From Paludibacteraceae bacterium (GTDB lineage Bacteria; Bacteroidota; Bacteroidia; Bacteroidales; Paludibacteraceae), in assembly GCA_017527905.1 (NCBI GenBank), contig JAFXPK010000031.1:1-64000 (forward strand): a stretch of 64,000 nt of DNA. The letters run 5' to 3'. A model generated the notes under the pieces. That model was not told where the DNA came from and searched no databases. It saw nothing but the letters and a program-made list of their open reading frames with translations. Positions 1 to 7,634 of this stretch are shown here, piece after piece. How positions within the stretch are numbered: position 1 is the stretch's first letter; each line of letters starts with the position of its first letter. Both the position numbers and the translations under genes were made by a program.

Positions 1-311
1 ATGGGTTTAATCTGCGTATTGCCTCAAGTCGCATTGTGGTGTAAGGGGAAGGTATGCACAAATCGGACAAAATTCACGCTCATACTATCATGATGCATAG
101 TGTTCAAGCTCTTTACTGCAATTGAGATTGCCATTGAGATTGCTTGCGGATTTTAGGATATCCAAATTTTTTAAAATATAGAGCAAAAACCAGCCTATTT
201 TTAACAAAAAATAGAGCATAAACGGATCGGTTTTTAATAAAAAGTAGAGCTAAAGCCGATAAACGTTCATAACGCATTAGGCCTATTCCCCCCACGGAGA
301 CCTCGACTCCA
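1..311. other. Window edge, no supported gene
   Basis: I see no convincing coding region here. The stretch has a 12-base direct duplication (attgagattgc units near 121-144) and, from about 162, AT-rich short tandem repeats that are described separately. It lies downstream of the minus-strand ATPase that ends at 312. No clear terminator hairpin for that gene was found. Confidence 0.5.
162..262. repeat. 33-bp AT-rich tandem repeat, about 3 units
   Basis: Units share the core tttttaayaaaaartagagc and recur about every 33 bases: tagagc at roughly 178, 212 and 245. The same core, in two copies, lies at 2513-2553, so the family flanks the small-gene part of the island on both sides. Read on the minus strand a unit encodes an 11-residue repeat of the form ALFFxKNR, but nothing suggests it is translated. 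Confidence 0.7.
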
Positions 312-1598
312 TCATATCGCGAATCCGATGCAGGTGCTTCTCTTTTTCTCCAACCACTCATTTTCGCAATGCTGAACCAGGGAATCGAACGAAGTGGAGT
401 CCTCGCCGTTCAGGATGCCGTCGATGGTGTGGTGGCGGGCGATGTTCTCAATCTGTCCGCCACTGAAGTCGTATCGGGTAGCCAAGATGCGAATGTCGCT
501 TTCATCCAACATTGGAAGCATATTTTGCCAAATGCTCATACGGGCTTCAACCGTGGGTTTCTCGAACTTGACTTTATAAAGGAATCTACGTTCAAAAGCC
601 TTATCCATGTTCCGTGCCAAATTGGTCGTGGCGATCAGGATACCGTCGAACGTCTCCATCTCCTGCAAGATGATGTTCTGGATGGAGTTCTCCATTTTAT
701 CAACGGCTCTCTCCGCGCCCTCCTGACGTTTGCCGATAATCGCGTCCGCTTCATTGAAGAGCAGGATGGGCGTGATGTCAGATTCCTTCACCTTCCTCCT
801 ATAATCATCAAAGACTTGCTTGATGTTCTTCTCACTCTCGCCTACCCACATGCTCTTTATCTGCGAGATGTTGACCTGCAGGATGTCACGTCCTGTTCGC
901 TTCGCCAATTGAAGAACAGTCTCTGTCTTTCCCGTGCCTGGATCTCCATAGAAAAGGCATGTGAACCCGCAGTGAAAACCCTTCTCCTGCATTCGTTGAT
1001 GGACAATCCTGTATTGTTCCCGATCCAAAAGTTGCCTCAGTTTTTTTATTTGTGAATCAATCTCCGTGTCATAGAAAAGTTCCTTGCCGATGATTTCCTC
1101 GTGTTTGATGATGTTTTTCTCATCACTTTCCAACTCGCTATCGCTTAACACATCACCACAGAGTTCGATAATGGTTTTTTGAGAAACATGGTAGGTACGG
1201 GTACAGCAATATCTCTCTTCACAGCGACAAATTATGCCTCGCTTCTCCAACTCGTCAATATCATTCAAATAACGCAAGAGGGCTATCGTACTACAGCCAC
1301 ATTTTTCAGCAATAGTATCAATGCTAATGTAGGACGAGAAACACTCAGAGGCGAAAAGAACAAACACTGCACTTTGCCTCATGGTTAGATTCATCCTCAT
1401 GGAGATAAATCTAAGGGGTTTTTCCGCCACTTCGAAGAATCCTTTACTCAATGATGAATTTTCTAAAAGCTTGTCTACCTGACACACGGCCGAGATCAAA
1501 TCCATCCCTTTGAATGTATCCTCATTGTCCTCACAAACCTCCACTAAGTCCAAACGACTTTTGAGGAGTTCTATACATTCCAATGTTTCCTTTTTCAT
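312..1598 (-). CDS. AAA ATPase with N-terminal winged helix (short paralogue)
   Basis: Predicted cytoplasmic AAA ATPase of 428 residues. Residues about 73-143 look like a winged-helix domain (IAEKCGCSTIALLRYLNDID resembles a recognition helix). The AAA module follows: Walker A GDPGTGKT at 218-225, Walker B-like LLFNE at 279-283, a sensor-1-type IATTN and an arginine-finger-like AFERRF near 334. The first Walker B acidic residue is Asn rather than Asp. I chose the ATG at 1598 over a GTG seven codons upstream. It is the last gene of a minus-strand run, 43 bases after the 94-residue gene. It is clearly paralogous to the ATPase at 4993-6657 but lacks about 120 residues between the winged helix and the AAA module. 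The substrate is unknown; a defence or stress role is inferred from context only. Confidence 0.85.
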   Translation of the reverse strand: MKKETLECIELLKSRLDLVEVCEDNEDTFKGMDLISAVCQVDKLLENSSLSKGFFEVAEKPLRFISMRMNLTMRQSAVFVLFASECFSSYISIDTIAEKCGCSTIALLRYLNDIDELEKRGIICRCEERYCCTRTYHVSQKTIIELCGDVLSDSELESDEKNIIKHEEIIGKELFYDTEIDSQIKKLRQLLDREQYRIVHQRMQEKGFHCGFTCLFYGDPGTGKTETVLQLAKRTGRDILQVNISQIKSMWVGESEKNIKQVFDDYRRKVKESDITPILLFNEADAIIGKRQEGAERAVDKMENSIQNIILQEMETFDGILIATTNLARNMDKAFERRFLYKVKFEKPTVEARMSIWQNMLPMLDESDIRILATRYDFSGGQIENIARHHTIDGILNGEDSTSFDSLVQHCENEWLEKKRSTCIGFAI

Positions 1599-1641
1599 TA
1601 ACGTAATGTTATATGACACAAATGGTTATGAAGATGCACTG

Positions 1642-1926
1642 TTAAGTAACAGAAAATCGTAAATCTTTTTCATCTGTAGCTAATCGGGAATGGGTCTTTT
1701 CAGACACCCCATGTTGTAACATCATGATAGCCCGAATCGCAGGTTGTTGAGACGGTACGAAGACTGAGCCCCAGATCACCTCGGATAGTCCATAATTCAG
1801 ATTGGTATAATCCAAGAAGGTATTCAATTCGTCCATCGTCAAAGGAAAATCTTGAGGGACAAAAAAATACATGAGGAGTTGGTTGAAATATTCGAGGTGC
1901 GCCACCTCCTTCTCGATAACCTCCAT
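1642..1926 (-). CDS. Small hypothetical protein
   Basis: A 94-residue protein with no signal peptide or membrane segment that I can see, and of no family I recognise. It is rich in aromatic and hydrophobic residues in its first half. The ATG at 1926 lies 3 bases past the stop of the 81-residue gene at 1930, which points to translational coupling. The AAA ATPase follows 43 bases downstream. The three genes probably form one transcript, so this pair may encode partners of the ATPase; that is inference from spacing. Confidence 0.6.
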   Translation of the reverse strand: MEVIEKEVAHLEYFNQLLMYFFVPQDFPLTMDELNTFLDYTNLNYGLSEVIWGSVFVPSQQPAIRAIMMLQHGVSEKTHSRLATDEKDLRFSVT

Positions 1927-1929
1927 CAG

Positions 1930-2175
1930 CTATTCCATTCGCATCTCGCTCATCTCATTGACGGAGATCTCCAAAAGGAGGATTTCTTCATCCCCCTGAA
2001 ACAACTCGCAAATGTCTTTGGCTTCAATGTTTATGATGCTTTTAGGGGCATTTAGCACCTCCATGACAAGTTCCTCCGCCTTTTTATGATTACTGCCATG
2101 TATAAGGCGGATTCTACGCATCACCTCTTGTAGAGAAGCCAAGCTGTCGTAATTTGGATGGTCGTGAGTATTCAT
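1930..2175 (-). CDS. Small hypothetical protein, first gene of the ATPase cassette
   Basis: An 81-residue, acidic, soluble-looking protein (C-terminal ISVNEMSEMRME), family not recognised. It is the first gene of the 81-aa / 94-aa / AAA ATPase run on the minus strand, with the next gene starting 3 bases after its stop. The ATG at 2175 is the only reasonable start. A hairpin terminator that would serve an upstream gene lies at 2211-2250, so this gene probably has its own promoter in the roughly 35 bases between. Confidence 0.6.
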   Translation of the reverse strand: MNTHDHPNYDSLASLQEVMRRIRLIHGSNHKKAEELVMEVLNAPKSIINIEAKDICELFQGDEEILLLEISVNEMSEMRME

Positions 2176-2210
2176 ATCTCTTTTTTCTTTTGTTTTTAGA
2201 ATGATGAGGG

Positions 2211-2250
2211 CAAAGAAAAAAGCAACCTATGCCAAATGGCGGCATAGGTT
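2211..2250 (-). terminator. Rho-independent terminator T1
   Basis: On the minus strand a 10-bp stem (AACCTATGCC pairing with GGCATAGGTT) is followed by GC and a run of T. It lies just past the decayed RhuM-like gene. A near-identical element, with a compensated base pair, lies at 2731-2769. Confidence 0.75.
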
Positions 2251-2274
2251 GAAAAATGTTATTCCCGGTAAATT

Positions 2275-2442
2275 TTATGCGGTGGTGTCATAAATGGGAC
2301 GTACTTCCATGTCATGGTAATCTTTTTCGAATAATTCCGCCATCTGAGCCTACGACAACCACACGGTTTCATTTTCCAAACGGACGTCAATCTGTGATTA
2401 TCCGTCCTCGGTTTGGTAGATTACAATTTTATTCCCCCTTGT
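2275..2442 (-). pseudogene. Decayed RhuM-family (virulence RhuM-like) gene remnant
   Basis: Read on the minus strand in one frame from about 2442, the translation gives NKIVIYQTEDG, a stop, SQIDVRLENETVWLS, a stop, AQMAELFEKDYHDME and so on to a TAA at 2275. The motif spacing matches the N terminus of RhuM-type proteins (IVIYxTEDGxxxIDVRLENETVWLTQxQMAELF is the form I know). Two in-frame stops (codons that could derive from CAA or CAG), no usable start and a truncated C-terminal part mark it as a relic. Terminator T1 remains directly behind it. The family assignment is from memory of the motif, not a search. Confidence 0.7.
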
Positions 2443-2512
2443 TTATAGAAGACAATGCATACAGCGGTATAACCTTGATGGTGTTGCCGTTATGGACAAA
2501 GGACGAGAAAAT

Positions 2513-2553
2513 ATAGAGCAGAAAATCGCCTGTTTTTAATAAAAAATAGAGCA
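2513..2553. repeat. Second site of the 33-bp AT-rich repeat
   Basis: Two units of the tagagc-ended repeat seen at 162-262, again spaced about 33 bases (tagagc at about 2514 and 2548), with the same tttttaataaaaaatagagc core. It sits upstream of the RhuM-like relic. Confidence 0.65.
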
Positions 2554-2573
2554 AAAGCCAATCTTTACCTTAA

Positions 2574-2636
2574 AAATTCGCAACACTACTGCGAATTTTT
2601 ATTGAAGATGTGAAGTAGTACTGCGAATTTTTAATC
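2574..2636. repeat. gcgaattttt repeat with perfect inverted copy
   Basis: The 14-mer actgcgaattttta occurs at 2588 and 2620 (32 bases apart). A reverse-complement copy, aaaaattcgc, lies just before the first and forms a 10-bp-arm hairpin with it (about 2574-2600). It belongs with the other short tandem repeats that flank ATPase genes in this window. Confidence 0.65.
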
Positions 2637-2730
2637 ATTACAACCATCCGAAACGAGGAATTTTGGCAGGAAGTAATGCTCCACAACACACCTGTTACGT
2701 TCTGAATCTTTGAACTAAGGTTATTATGGG

Positions 2731-2769
2731 CAAAGAAAAAAGAAACCTCTGCCGAATGGGGGCAGAGGT
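2731..2769 (-). terminator. Rho-independent terminator T2
   Basis: On the minus strand, a stem of ACCTCTGCC with GGCAGAGGT is followed by TTTCTTTTTTC. It lies 49 bases past the stop of the gene at 2818. It is a homologue of T1: the flanks are identical and one stem position has changed in both arms, keeping the pair. Confidence 0.75.
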
Positions 2770-2817
2770 GGGAGTAATAATGGGTTTATGAAAGATAGCT
2801 GATTAGAGGATGATAGG

Positions 2818-3588
2818 TTACAATCTTTTGTCATTGGGTAAGTCTCCTAGAAGTGATCTAAATGGACTAAATACTTTTTCTAGGAATATCCAATCGTCCA
2901 CAACAGCGGAGGGATGATATGAGTTAATGACAACAGTATTATTCTGTTCGTAATAGTTCAGGCAACAATTAAAATTAGCATTATCATATATATATCGTTT
3001 TTCTATACTTGGTTTTACCCCCATAAAATATTCGTCCGTTATATATTTGAAAATATTGTTATCACCATCAAAGCATACGATTATATTAGGTCGAAGGATG
3101 TCTATTTCTTTTGCTAAAAAAAGTTTGTCTCGAGTTAACGCTTTCTTTATAGTTTCTGGACTTACATCTTTTCCTCCTGCTAATTTCTTTGTTTCAATAA
3201 AGGCAAACGGCACAGTATTCCAAATGCGTTCAGCATCACTCATATGTTCGTTGACGTATTTATCATGGACTTCATTTCTTTCTTTGTTTTGTAATCCGTA
3301 CAATATTTTGGCTAAATTTCTTGTGAATTTATTTTTTAAAGTTCTATTCTCTTCTCCTTTTTTTTCGTCTATAAGCATTCCCCGTGTGTCATATCCCCAT
3401 CCATCTGGACAGTCTTTCAAGAGAAACATTATTCTTCTTGTGGACTTTTCCCATTGCTCATCGACATCGATAGACTTGTCGTATTTTAACATAATACCGT
3501 CTTCGCAGAATTTCTTTCTGTCTTCCTCACTATAAGAGTTTTTCCATTCTTTGAAAAGAGTGTCTAGTAAATCGTTGTATTTAATCAT
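2818..3588 (-). CDS. Hypothetical protein with uracil-DNA-glycosylase-like signature
   Basis: A 256-residue soluble protein. Features that recall the uracil-DNA glycosylase fold are a strand-loop near residue 52 (IMFLLKDCPDGWGYD), LRPNIIVCFDG in the middle, and NSYHPSAV near the C terminus, where glycosylases carry an HPS-type motif. I cannot confirm the family or catalytic residues, so the call stays at fold-like. It lies 105 bases downstream of the PD-(D/E)XK nuclease gene on the same strand and is followed by terminator T2. The stretch is visibly more AT-rich than the core genes, consistent with transfer. Confidence 0.6.
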   Translation of the reverse strand: MIKYNDLLDTLFKEWKNSYSEEDRKKFCEDGIMLKYDKSIDVDEQWEKSTRRIMFLLKDCPDGWGYDTRGMLIDEKKGEENRTLKNKFTRNLAKILYGLQNKERNEVHDKYVNEHMSDAERIWNTVPFAFIETKKLAGGKDVSPETIKKALTRDKLFLAKEIDILRPNIIVCFDGDNNIFKYITDEYFMGVKPSIEKRYIYDNANFNCCLNYYEQNNTVVINSYHPSAVVDDWIFLEKVFSPFRSLLGDLPNDKRL

Positions 3589-3693
3589 TGTATATGTGTA
3601 TTAATTGGTTAATAATGAACTATGTTTATTCTTCACTGACATCGATTGTTTCACGAAGTCGTTTTCATGTCTATCGACAGAAGATTTATGAAG

Positions 3694-4845
3694 TTATGGC
3701 ATTGGTATTCCTTTCCTATCGATTTCCTCCAATGCAGACCGTACCAATTTTTTAAAATATTCACCTCCATCTTCTTTCATTTTAGATAGATTCTCTGCTG
3801 AGGTCCAATTACGGAATTGATCTAACCAGCTATGACCATATGGCCAGTAATCGTTGGGCTGGATATCAAAGCAGTCTAACTTTTGATGTTCAAACTTCTC
3901 AATTCCGTTCGGAGTGTAGTTGGAAATTCCCCAATAGAAATTATATTCGCCACGACTTTCTGTCCAAATATAGATAGCAGCTGTATGCCATTCCTCACGA
4001 CGGAAAAAAAAACCTCTCCCATCTCTACCTTCCTTAAACATATTTGTTTCTTCAAAAATAAGATTTTCTTCTTTTGCGAATTCCTCAAGATTGGGTCTAA
4101 CAAACTGTTCATATATGTATTTTTTGTACTCTTCCTGAGCATTGCATATTGCGGCTACTGCATCTGAGTTGTCTGCCATGACCTTAAGTAAATTTTCTTT
4201 GTTTATTGTTTCCATGTCCTGATTGGTTAATTGCTTAATATGATTTCTATATTGTATCAAAGTTTCTCTAATCAATGGATTGACCGCACTTTCTTTTATA
4301 CATTTTTCAAGCCAATCTAAGATGTCTTTTGAGTACGAAATGCATTTGTAACTTATGTCTTTTGCACTATCCTCACTGGCGTCTGTGCCTGTGAGTGTCA
4401 GGTAGTAGATTGAGTAATTATCATTATGATATTTACTCTGTGCAAACTTATCATATCTATTTAATTGTTCAGGCTGATCTTCAGCATATATTTTATTTTC
4501 AATTATTATTCCGTGGGTATGATTTTCATCTTCAATGAGAATGTCTATTCGTCCATCAGGTGTGGAATACTCCGTATAGACTGTTGCTTGTGATGTATTG
4601 TTAATTATGCTGTCGCCAATTGTATCAAGAAATAGCCGTAGGAATTTGTCTCCTTGTCCATGGGACTCCTTCGGATTTAAAAAACATGCAATAATTGCAG
4701 AGTGAGTTACTTCATAATGAGCAACCCCTAAAGTACTGAATATATTAAACCTTTCGCCTCTTCCTAAGCTTTCTTTCTTTTTAATATCGTCCTCCTTTAA
4801 TATGGAGTTTATTTCGCTTAATAGATCATTTATATTGTTTTCCAT
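3694..4845 (-). CDS. PD-(D/E)XK nuclease superfamily protein (PDDEXK_4-like)
   Basis: Predicted nuclease of 383 residues. The N-terminal region has YEVTHSAIIACFLNP (44-58), typical of PDDEXK_4 proteins. The core follows: PDGRIDILIED with Asp101, then IIIENKIYAEDQPEQL with Glu116-x-Lys118, the catalytic D...ExK arrangement, and a conserved QL-x-RY. The C-terminal half, with several Trp residues, probably recognises substrate. No signal peptide. The ATG at 4845 is the natural start. In established examples this superfamily is frequent in defence and repair loci; here it sits between an AAA ATPase and a glycosylase-like protein, all on one strand, but 147-base and 105-base gaps mean co-transcription is not certain. 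The gene is AT-rich relative to the core genes. Confidence 0.8.
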   Translation of the reverse strand: MENNINDLLSEINSILKEDDIKKKESLGRGERFNIFSTLGVAHYEVTHSAIIACFLNPKESHGQGDKFLRLFLDTIGDSIINNTSQATVYTEYSTPDGRIDILIEDENHTHGIIIENKIYAEDQPEQLNRYDKFAQSKYHNDNYSIYYLTLTGTDASEDSAKDISYKCISYSKDILDWLEKCIKESAVNPLIRETLIQYRNHIKQLTNQDMETINKENLLKVMADNSDAVAAICNAQEEYKKYIYEQFVRPNLEEFAKEENLIFEETNMFKEGRDGRGFFFRREEWHTAAIYIWTESRGEYNFYWGISNYTPNGIEKFEHQKLDCFDIQPNDYWPYGHSWLDQFRNWTSAENLSKMKEDGGEYFKKLVRSALEEIDRKGIPMP

Positions 4846-4878
4846 TTTGACATATTGTTTTGTGATGAATTATTTGCA

Positions 4879-4898
4879 TGTAATATAGTTGAATTACA
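4879..4898. promoter_or_regulatory. Possible dyad operator upstream of the nuclease gene
   Basis: TGTAAT and ATTACA half-sites separated by 8 bases, 34 bases upstream of the nuclease start. The dyad is visible in sequence; its use as an operator is a guess. Confidence 0.25.
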
Positions 4899-4992
4899 TT
4901 CTTGTGTAAATTGTTTTTTTTCGAAAATAGTAAAAATTCACCACAAAAGTGTAAAAAGCAGTACAATTCCGCACTCCCGTGGCGCAATCGCC

Positions 4993-6657
4993 CTAAAACC
5001 CCACCTTCTTCCTTTCTCTTTTCTCTAATCGTTCGTTGTCGCAGTGCTCCATCAGTTTTTTGATGGTGTGGGCGCTCTCGCCGTGCAGGATGGTGTCGAT
5101 GGTGTGGTGACGGGCGATGTTCTCGATCTGTCCGCCACTGAAGTCGTATTGCGTCGCCAAGGTGTGGATCTCTTCGTCGCCCAAAGAGGGGAGCATCTCG
5201 TGCCAGATGCTTTTGCGGGCCTCCAAGGTGGGTTTGTTGAACTTGATCTTGTAGAGGAAACGTCGCTCGAACGCCTTGTCCAGGTTCTGGGCGAAGTTCG
5301 TGGTGGCGATCAGGATACCGTCGAAGGTCTCCATCTCCTGCAGGATGATGTTCTGGATGGAGTTCTCCATCTTGTCGACCGCATGCTCCGCACCCTCCTT
5401 CCGCTTGTTGATGATGGCATCCGCCTCGTTGAAGAGCAGGATGGGCATGATGCCCAACTTTTCCGCCTTCGCACGGTATTGCTCGAAAACAGCCTTAATG
5501 TTCTTTTCGCTTTCACCCACCCACATGCTCTTGATTTGGGGAATGTCCACCTGTATGACGTCACGTCCCGTCAGTCGCGCGAGTTGCATTGCGGTCTCGG
5601 TTTTGCCCGTGCCGGGTGCCCCGTAGAAGAGGCAGGTGAGGCCGCAACGGAACCCTTTGTCCGTCATCTGTTGACGAATCGCCTTGTAATGTTCCTCCTC
5701 CAGGATATGCTTCAGATCCTCTATTTGGAGGGTGATCTCCTGATCGTAGAATAGCTCCTTCGCAGTGATTTCCTCGTGCTTGATGAGATTATTGCGCAGG
5801 ATCTCCTGATTCATCGAGGACAATTTTAGTTCGGGGAAGAGTGCTTCTTTGGCTTGCCAGGTCATGCGGAACGACTCCTTGTTGACAAAACCATCATCGT
5901 TGTTGTGTTCGATCATCTTGCTTTTCAATAGAGGATGAGAACCATGGCTCAGGCTTGTTTTCGTCAGGCACCATTCCGATCTTTCATCGAATAGGGGACT
6001 TAAATCATGGAATCCAATCGAATCGTCATTATGGTTAACGAACAGATGCGAGATGTATACTAAGAGCAGTTCCTCCCCTTCGTTAAAACCGAAACTTCGC
6101 AGTTTTTGTACAAAGACGAGATGTTGGTTGTCATCTAATAGCCCTTTAACACGGATTTTGGTCAGTTCGAAGGAGAGTCCCTCTCTAGTTCGCATTGAGA
6201 AGATGTCCTGCAGCACGAGGAATAGTTCGATGCAAGTGATGTTAACGTGTCTTTTCGGAACAAACTTCTCATCCTTTCTGAAGGCATCAATGACTTCCAT
6301 GGGAAGGCGATAGTGTATGTGTTGCCCATCACGAGCGCAATAGACTATGCCACGTTGTTCCAATCCGTCGATGTCGTTCATAAGTCGGAGGATTGTAGAC
6401 GAACTACAATCGAATTTCTCGGCAATATCACTGAGGCTTATATTGTACCGACTAAAGAAAAATTCGACGAAGAGAGCCAACATCACACTTTGCTTCATAG
6501 TGATCTCCTGTTTCTCGGAGATATACTTTAGCGGTTTTGCCGCTTTCTTGAAAATGTCATCACTCAAGTGGGTCTCTTTTGATAGTTTCACTACCTGCTC
6601 CACAGCCGTGATCAGGTTCATTTCTTCCTTTGTCCTTTTCTTTGTTCCCATACGCAT
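4993..6657 (-). CDS. AAA ATPase with N-terminal winged helix (long paralogue)
   Basis: Predicted ATPase of 554 residues. An N-terminal winged-helix region (about 54-125, LSDIAEKFDCSSSTILRLMN) is followed by a middle domain of about 150 residues that the shorter paralogue at 312 mostly lacks, then an AAA module: Walker A GAPGTGKT at 346-353, Walker B-like LLFNEAD, sensor IATTN, AFERRF, and a C-terminal SGGQIENIARHHTID shared almost exactly with the paralogue. Asn replaces the first Walker B Asp in both copies. The ATG at 6657 is preferred over an upstream TTG; an ATG two codons on is also possible. It is the first gene of the minus-strand island. Its C-terminal half is more GC-rich than its N-terminal half and than the nuclease behind it. 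Confidence 0.85.
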   Translation of the reverse strand: MRMGTKKRTKEEMNLITAVEQVVKLSKETHLSDDIFKKAAKPLKYISEKQEITMKQSVMLALFVEFFFSRYNISLSDIAEKFDCSSSTILRLMNDIDGLEQRGIVYCARDGQHIHYRLPMEVIDAFRKDEKFVPKRHVNITCIELFLVLQDIFSMRTREGLSFELTKIRVKGLLDDNQHLVFVQKLRSFGFNEGEELLLVYISHLFVNHNDDSIGFHDLSPLFDERSEWCLTKTSLSHGSHPLLKSKMIEHNNDDGFVNKESFRMTWQAKEALFPELKLSSMNQEILRNNLIKHEEITAKELFYDQEITLQIEDLKHILEEEHYKAIRQQMTDKGFRCGLTCLFYGAPGTGKTETAMQLARLTGRDVIQVDIPQIKSMWVGESEKNIKAVFEQYRAKAEKLGIMPILLFNEADAIINKRKEGAEHAVDKMENSIQNIILQEMETFDGILIATTNFAQNLDKAFERRFLYKIKFNKPTLEARKSIWHEMLPSLGDEEIHTLATQYDFSGGQIENIARHHTIDTILHGESAHTIKKLMEHCDNERLEKRERKKVGF

Positions 6658-6788
6658 TAATGTTTTTTGCAAAGGAAGAAACGAGGTGTGCCAAATTATG
6701 GCAGAGGATCAAGAAATCTTCTTGCCGTGAATGACGGTCTCAGGGGACAAGGTCGGGGTGAGAATGCACAAGGTCGACAGATTACGGA

Positions 6789-7583
6789 TCACACAGAGAC
6801 CTTGCCCGCGATGTGCGGGTGCGGATCGTAATTCTCCAAAGTGAAATCCTCGTAATCAAAAGAGAAGATATCCTTCTTCTCAGGATTAATCCGCATTTGT
6901 GGCAACTGGCGAGGTTCCCTTGTCAGCTGCAGTTTCACTTGCTCCAAGTGGTTCGTGTAGATATGCGCGTCGCCCAACGTGTGGACGAAGTCGCCCGCCT
7001 TGAGGCCCGTCACCTGCGCCATCATCTGGAGGAGCAAAGCGTAGGAGGCGATGTTGAAAGGAACGCCCAGGAAGATATCCGCGCTGCGTTGGTAGAGCTG
7101 GAGGCTCAGTCGGCCATCCGCCACGTAGAACTGGAAGAAGGCGTGGCAAGGCGGCAGGTTCATCCGTTTAAGATCCGCCACGTTCCATGAGCTGACGATG
7201 ATGCGGCGCGAGTTCGGGTCCTCCTTGAGGGTCCGCACCACCTCCGCTATTTGGTCAATATGCCCGCCGTCATAGTCCGGCCAGGAGCGCCACTGGTATC
7301 CATAGATATGTCCGAGGTCACCGTCCGGGTCCGCCCATTCGTTCCAGATACGCACACCATGCTCCTGCAGGTACTTCACGTTCGTGTCGCCCTTCAGGAA
7401 CCAAAGCAGTTCATAGATGATGGATTTCAGGTGAAGCTTCTTCGTCGTGAGCAGGGGGAAACCCTCCTCCAGATTGAAGCGCATCTGATGTCCGAAAACG
7501 CTGATAGTACCCGTACCTGTGCGGTCGCCCTTCTGCGTGCCCTCGTCCAGCACACGCTGCAAAAGATCCAAATATTGTTTCAT
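6789..7583 (-). CDS. thyA: Thymidylate synthase
   Basis: Methylates dUMP to dTMP with 5,10-methylene-tetrahydrofolate. The 264-residue length is that of the compact bacterial ThyA. Seen in sequence: the dUMP-binding RTGTGT loop (21-26), the active-site [12 protein letters not shown] with Cys146, [19 protein letters not shown] and the C-terminal [20 protein letters not shown] -7 motif lies 38 bases upstream on the minus strand. The folA gene often found beside thyA is not here; a dCMP deaminase supplying the dUMP precursor lies 1.7 kb away on the other strand. Confidence 0.97.
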   Translation of the reverse strand: MKQYLDLLQRVLDEGTQKGDRTGTGTISVFGHQMRFNLEEGFPLLTTKKLHLKSIIYELLWFLKGDTNVKYLQEHGVRIWNEWADPDGDLGHIYGYQWRSWPDYDGGHIDQIAEVVRTLKEDPNSRRIIVSSWNVADLKRMNLPPCHAFFQFYVADGRLSLQLYQRSADIFLGVPFNIASYALLLQMMAQVTGLKAGDFVHTLGDAHIYTNHLEQVKLQLTREPRQLPQMRINPEKKDIFSFDYEDFTLENYDPHPHIAGKVSV

Positions 7584-7620
7584 GCCAGTTCAGTCAAGTC
7601 TAGTCTTGTCAATTCGAAGA

Positions 7621-7628
7621 CAAAGATA
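7621..7628 (-). promoter_or_regulatory. Promoter -7 motif for thyA
   Basis: TATCTTTG on the minus strand matches the Bacteroidota TAnnTTTG consensus, 38 bases before the thyA ATG. No clear -33 TTG was found. Confidence 0.5.
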
Positions 7629-7634
7629 AAAAAA

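Noticed and set aside
113..361. 82-codon minus-strand frame at the window start
   Set aside because: It is produced by the 33-bp repeats being free of stops in one frame and overlaps the end of the ATPase gene; no start signals.
2256..2516. 86-codon plus-strand frame
   Set aside because: Lies antisense to the RhuM-like relic; the minus-strand reading explains the sequence better.
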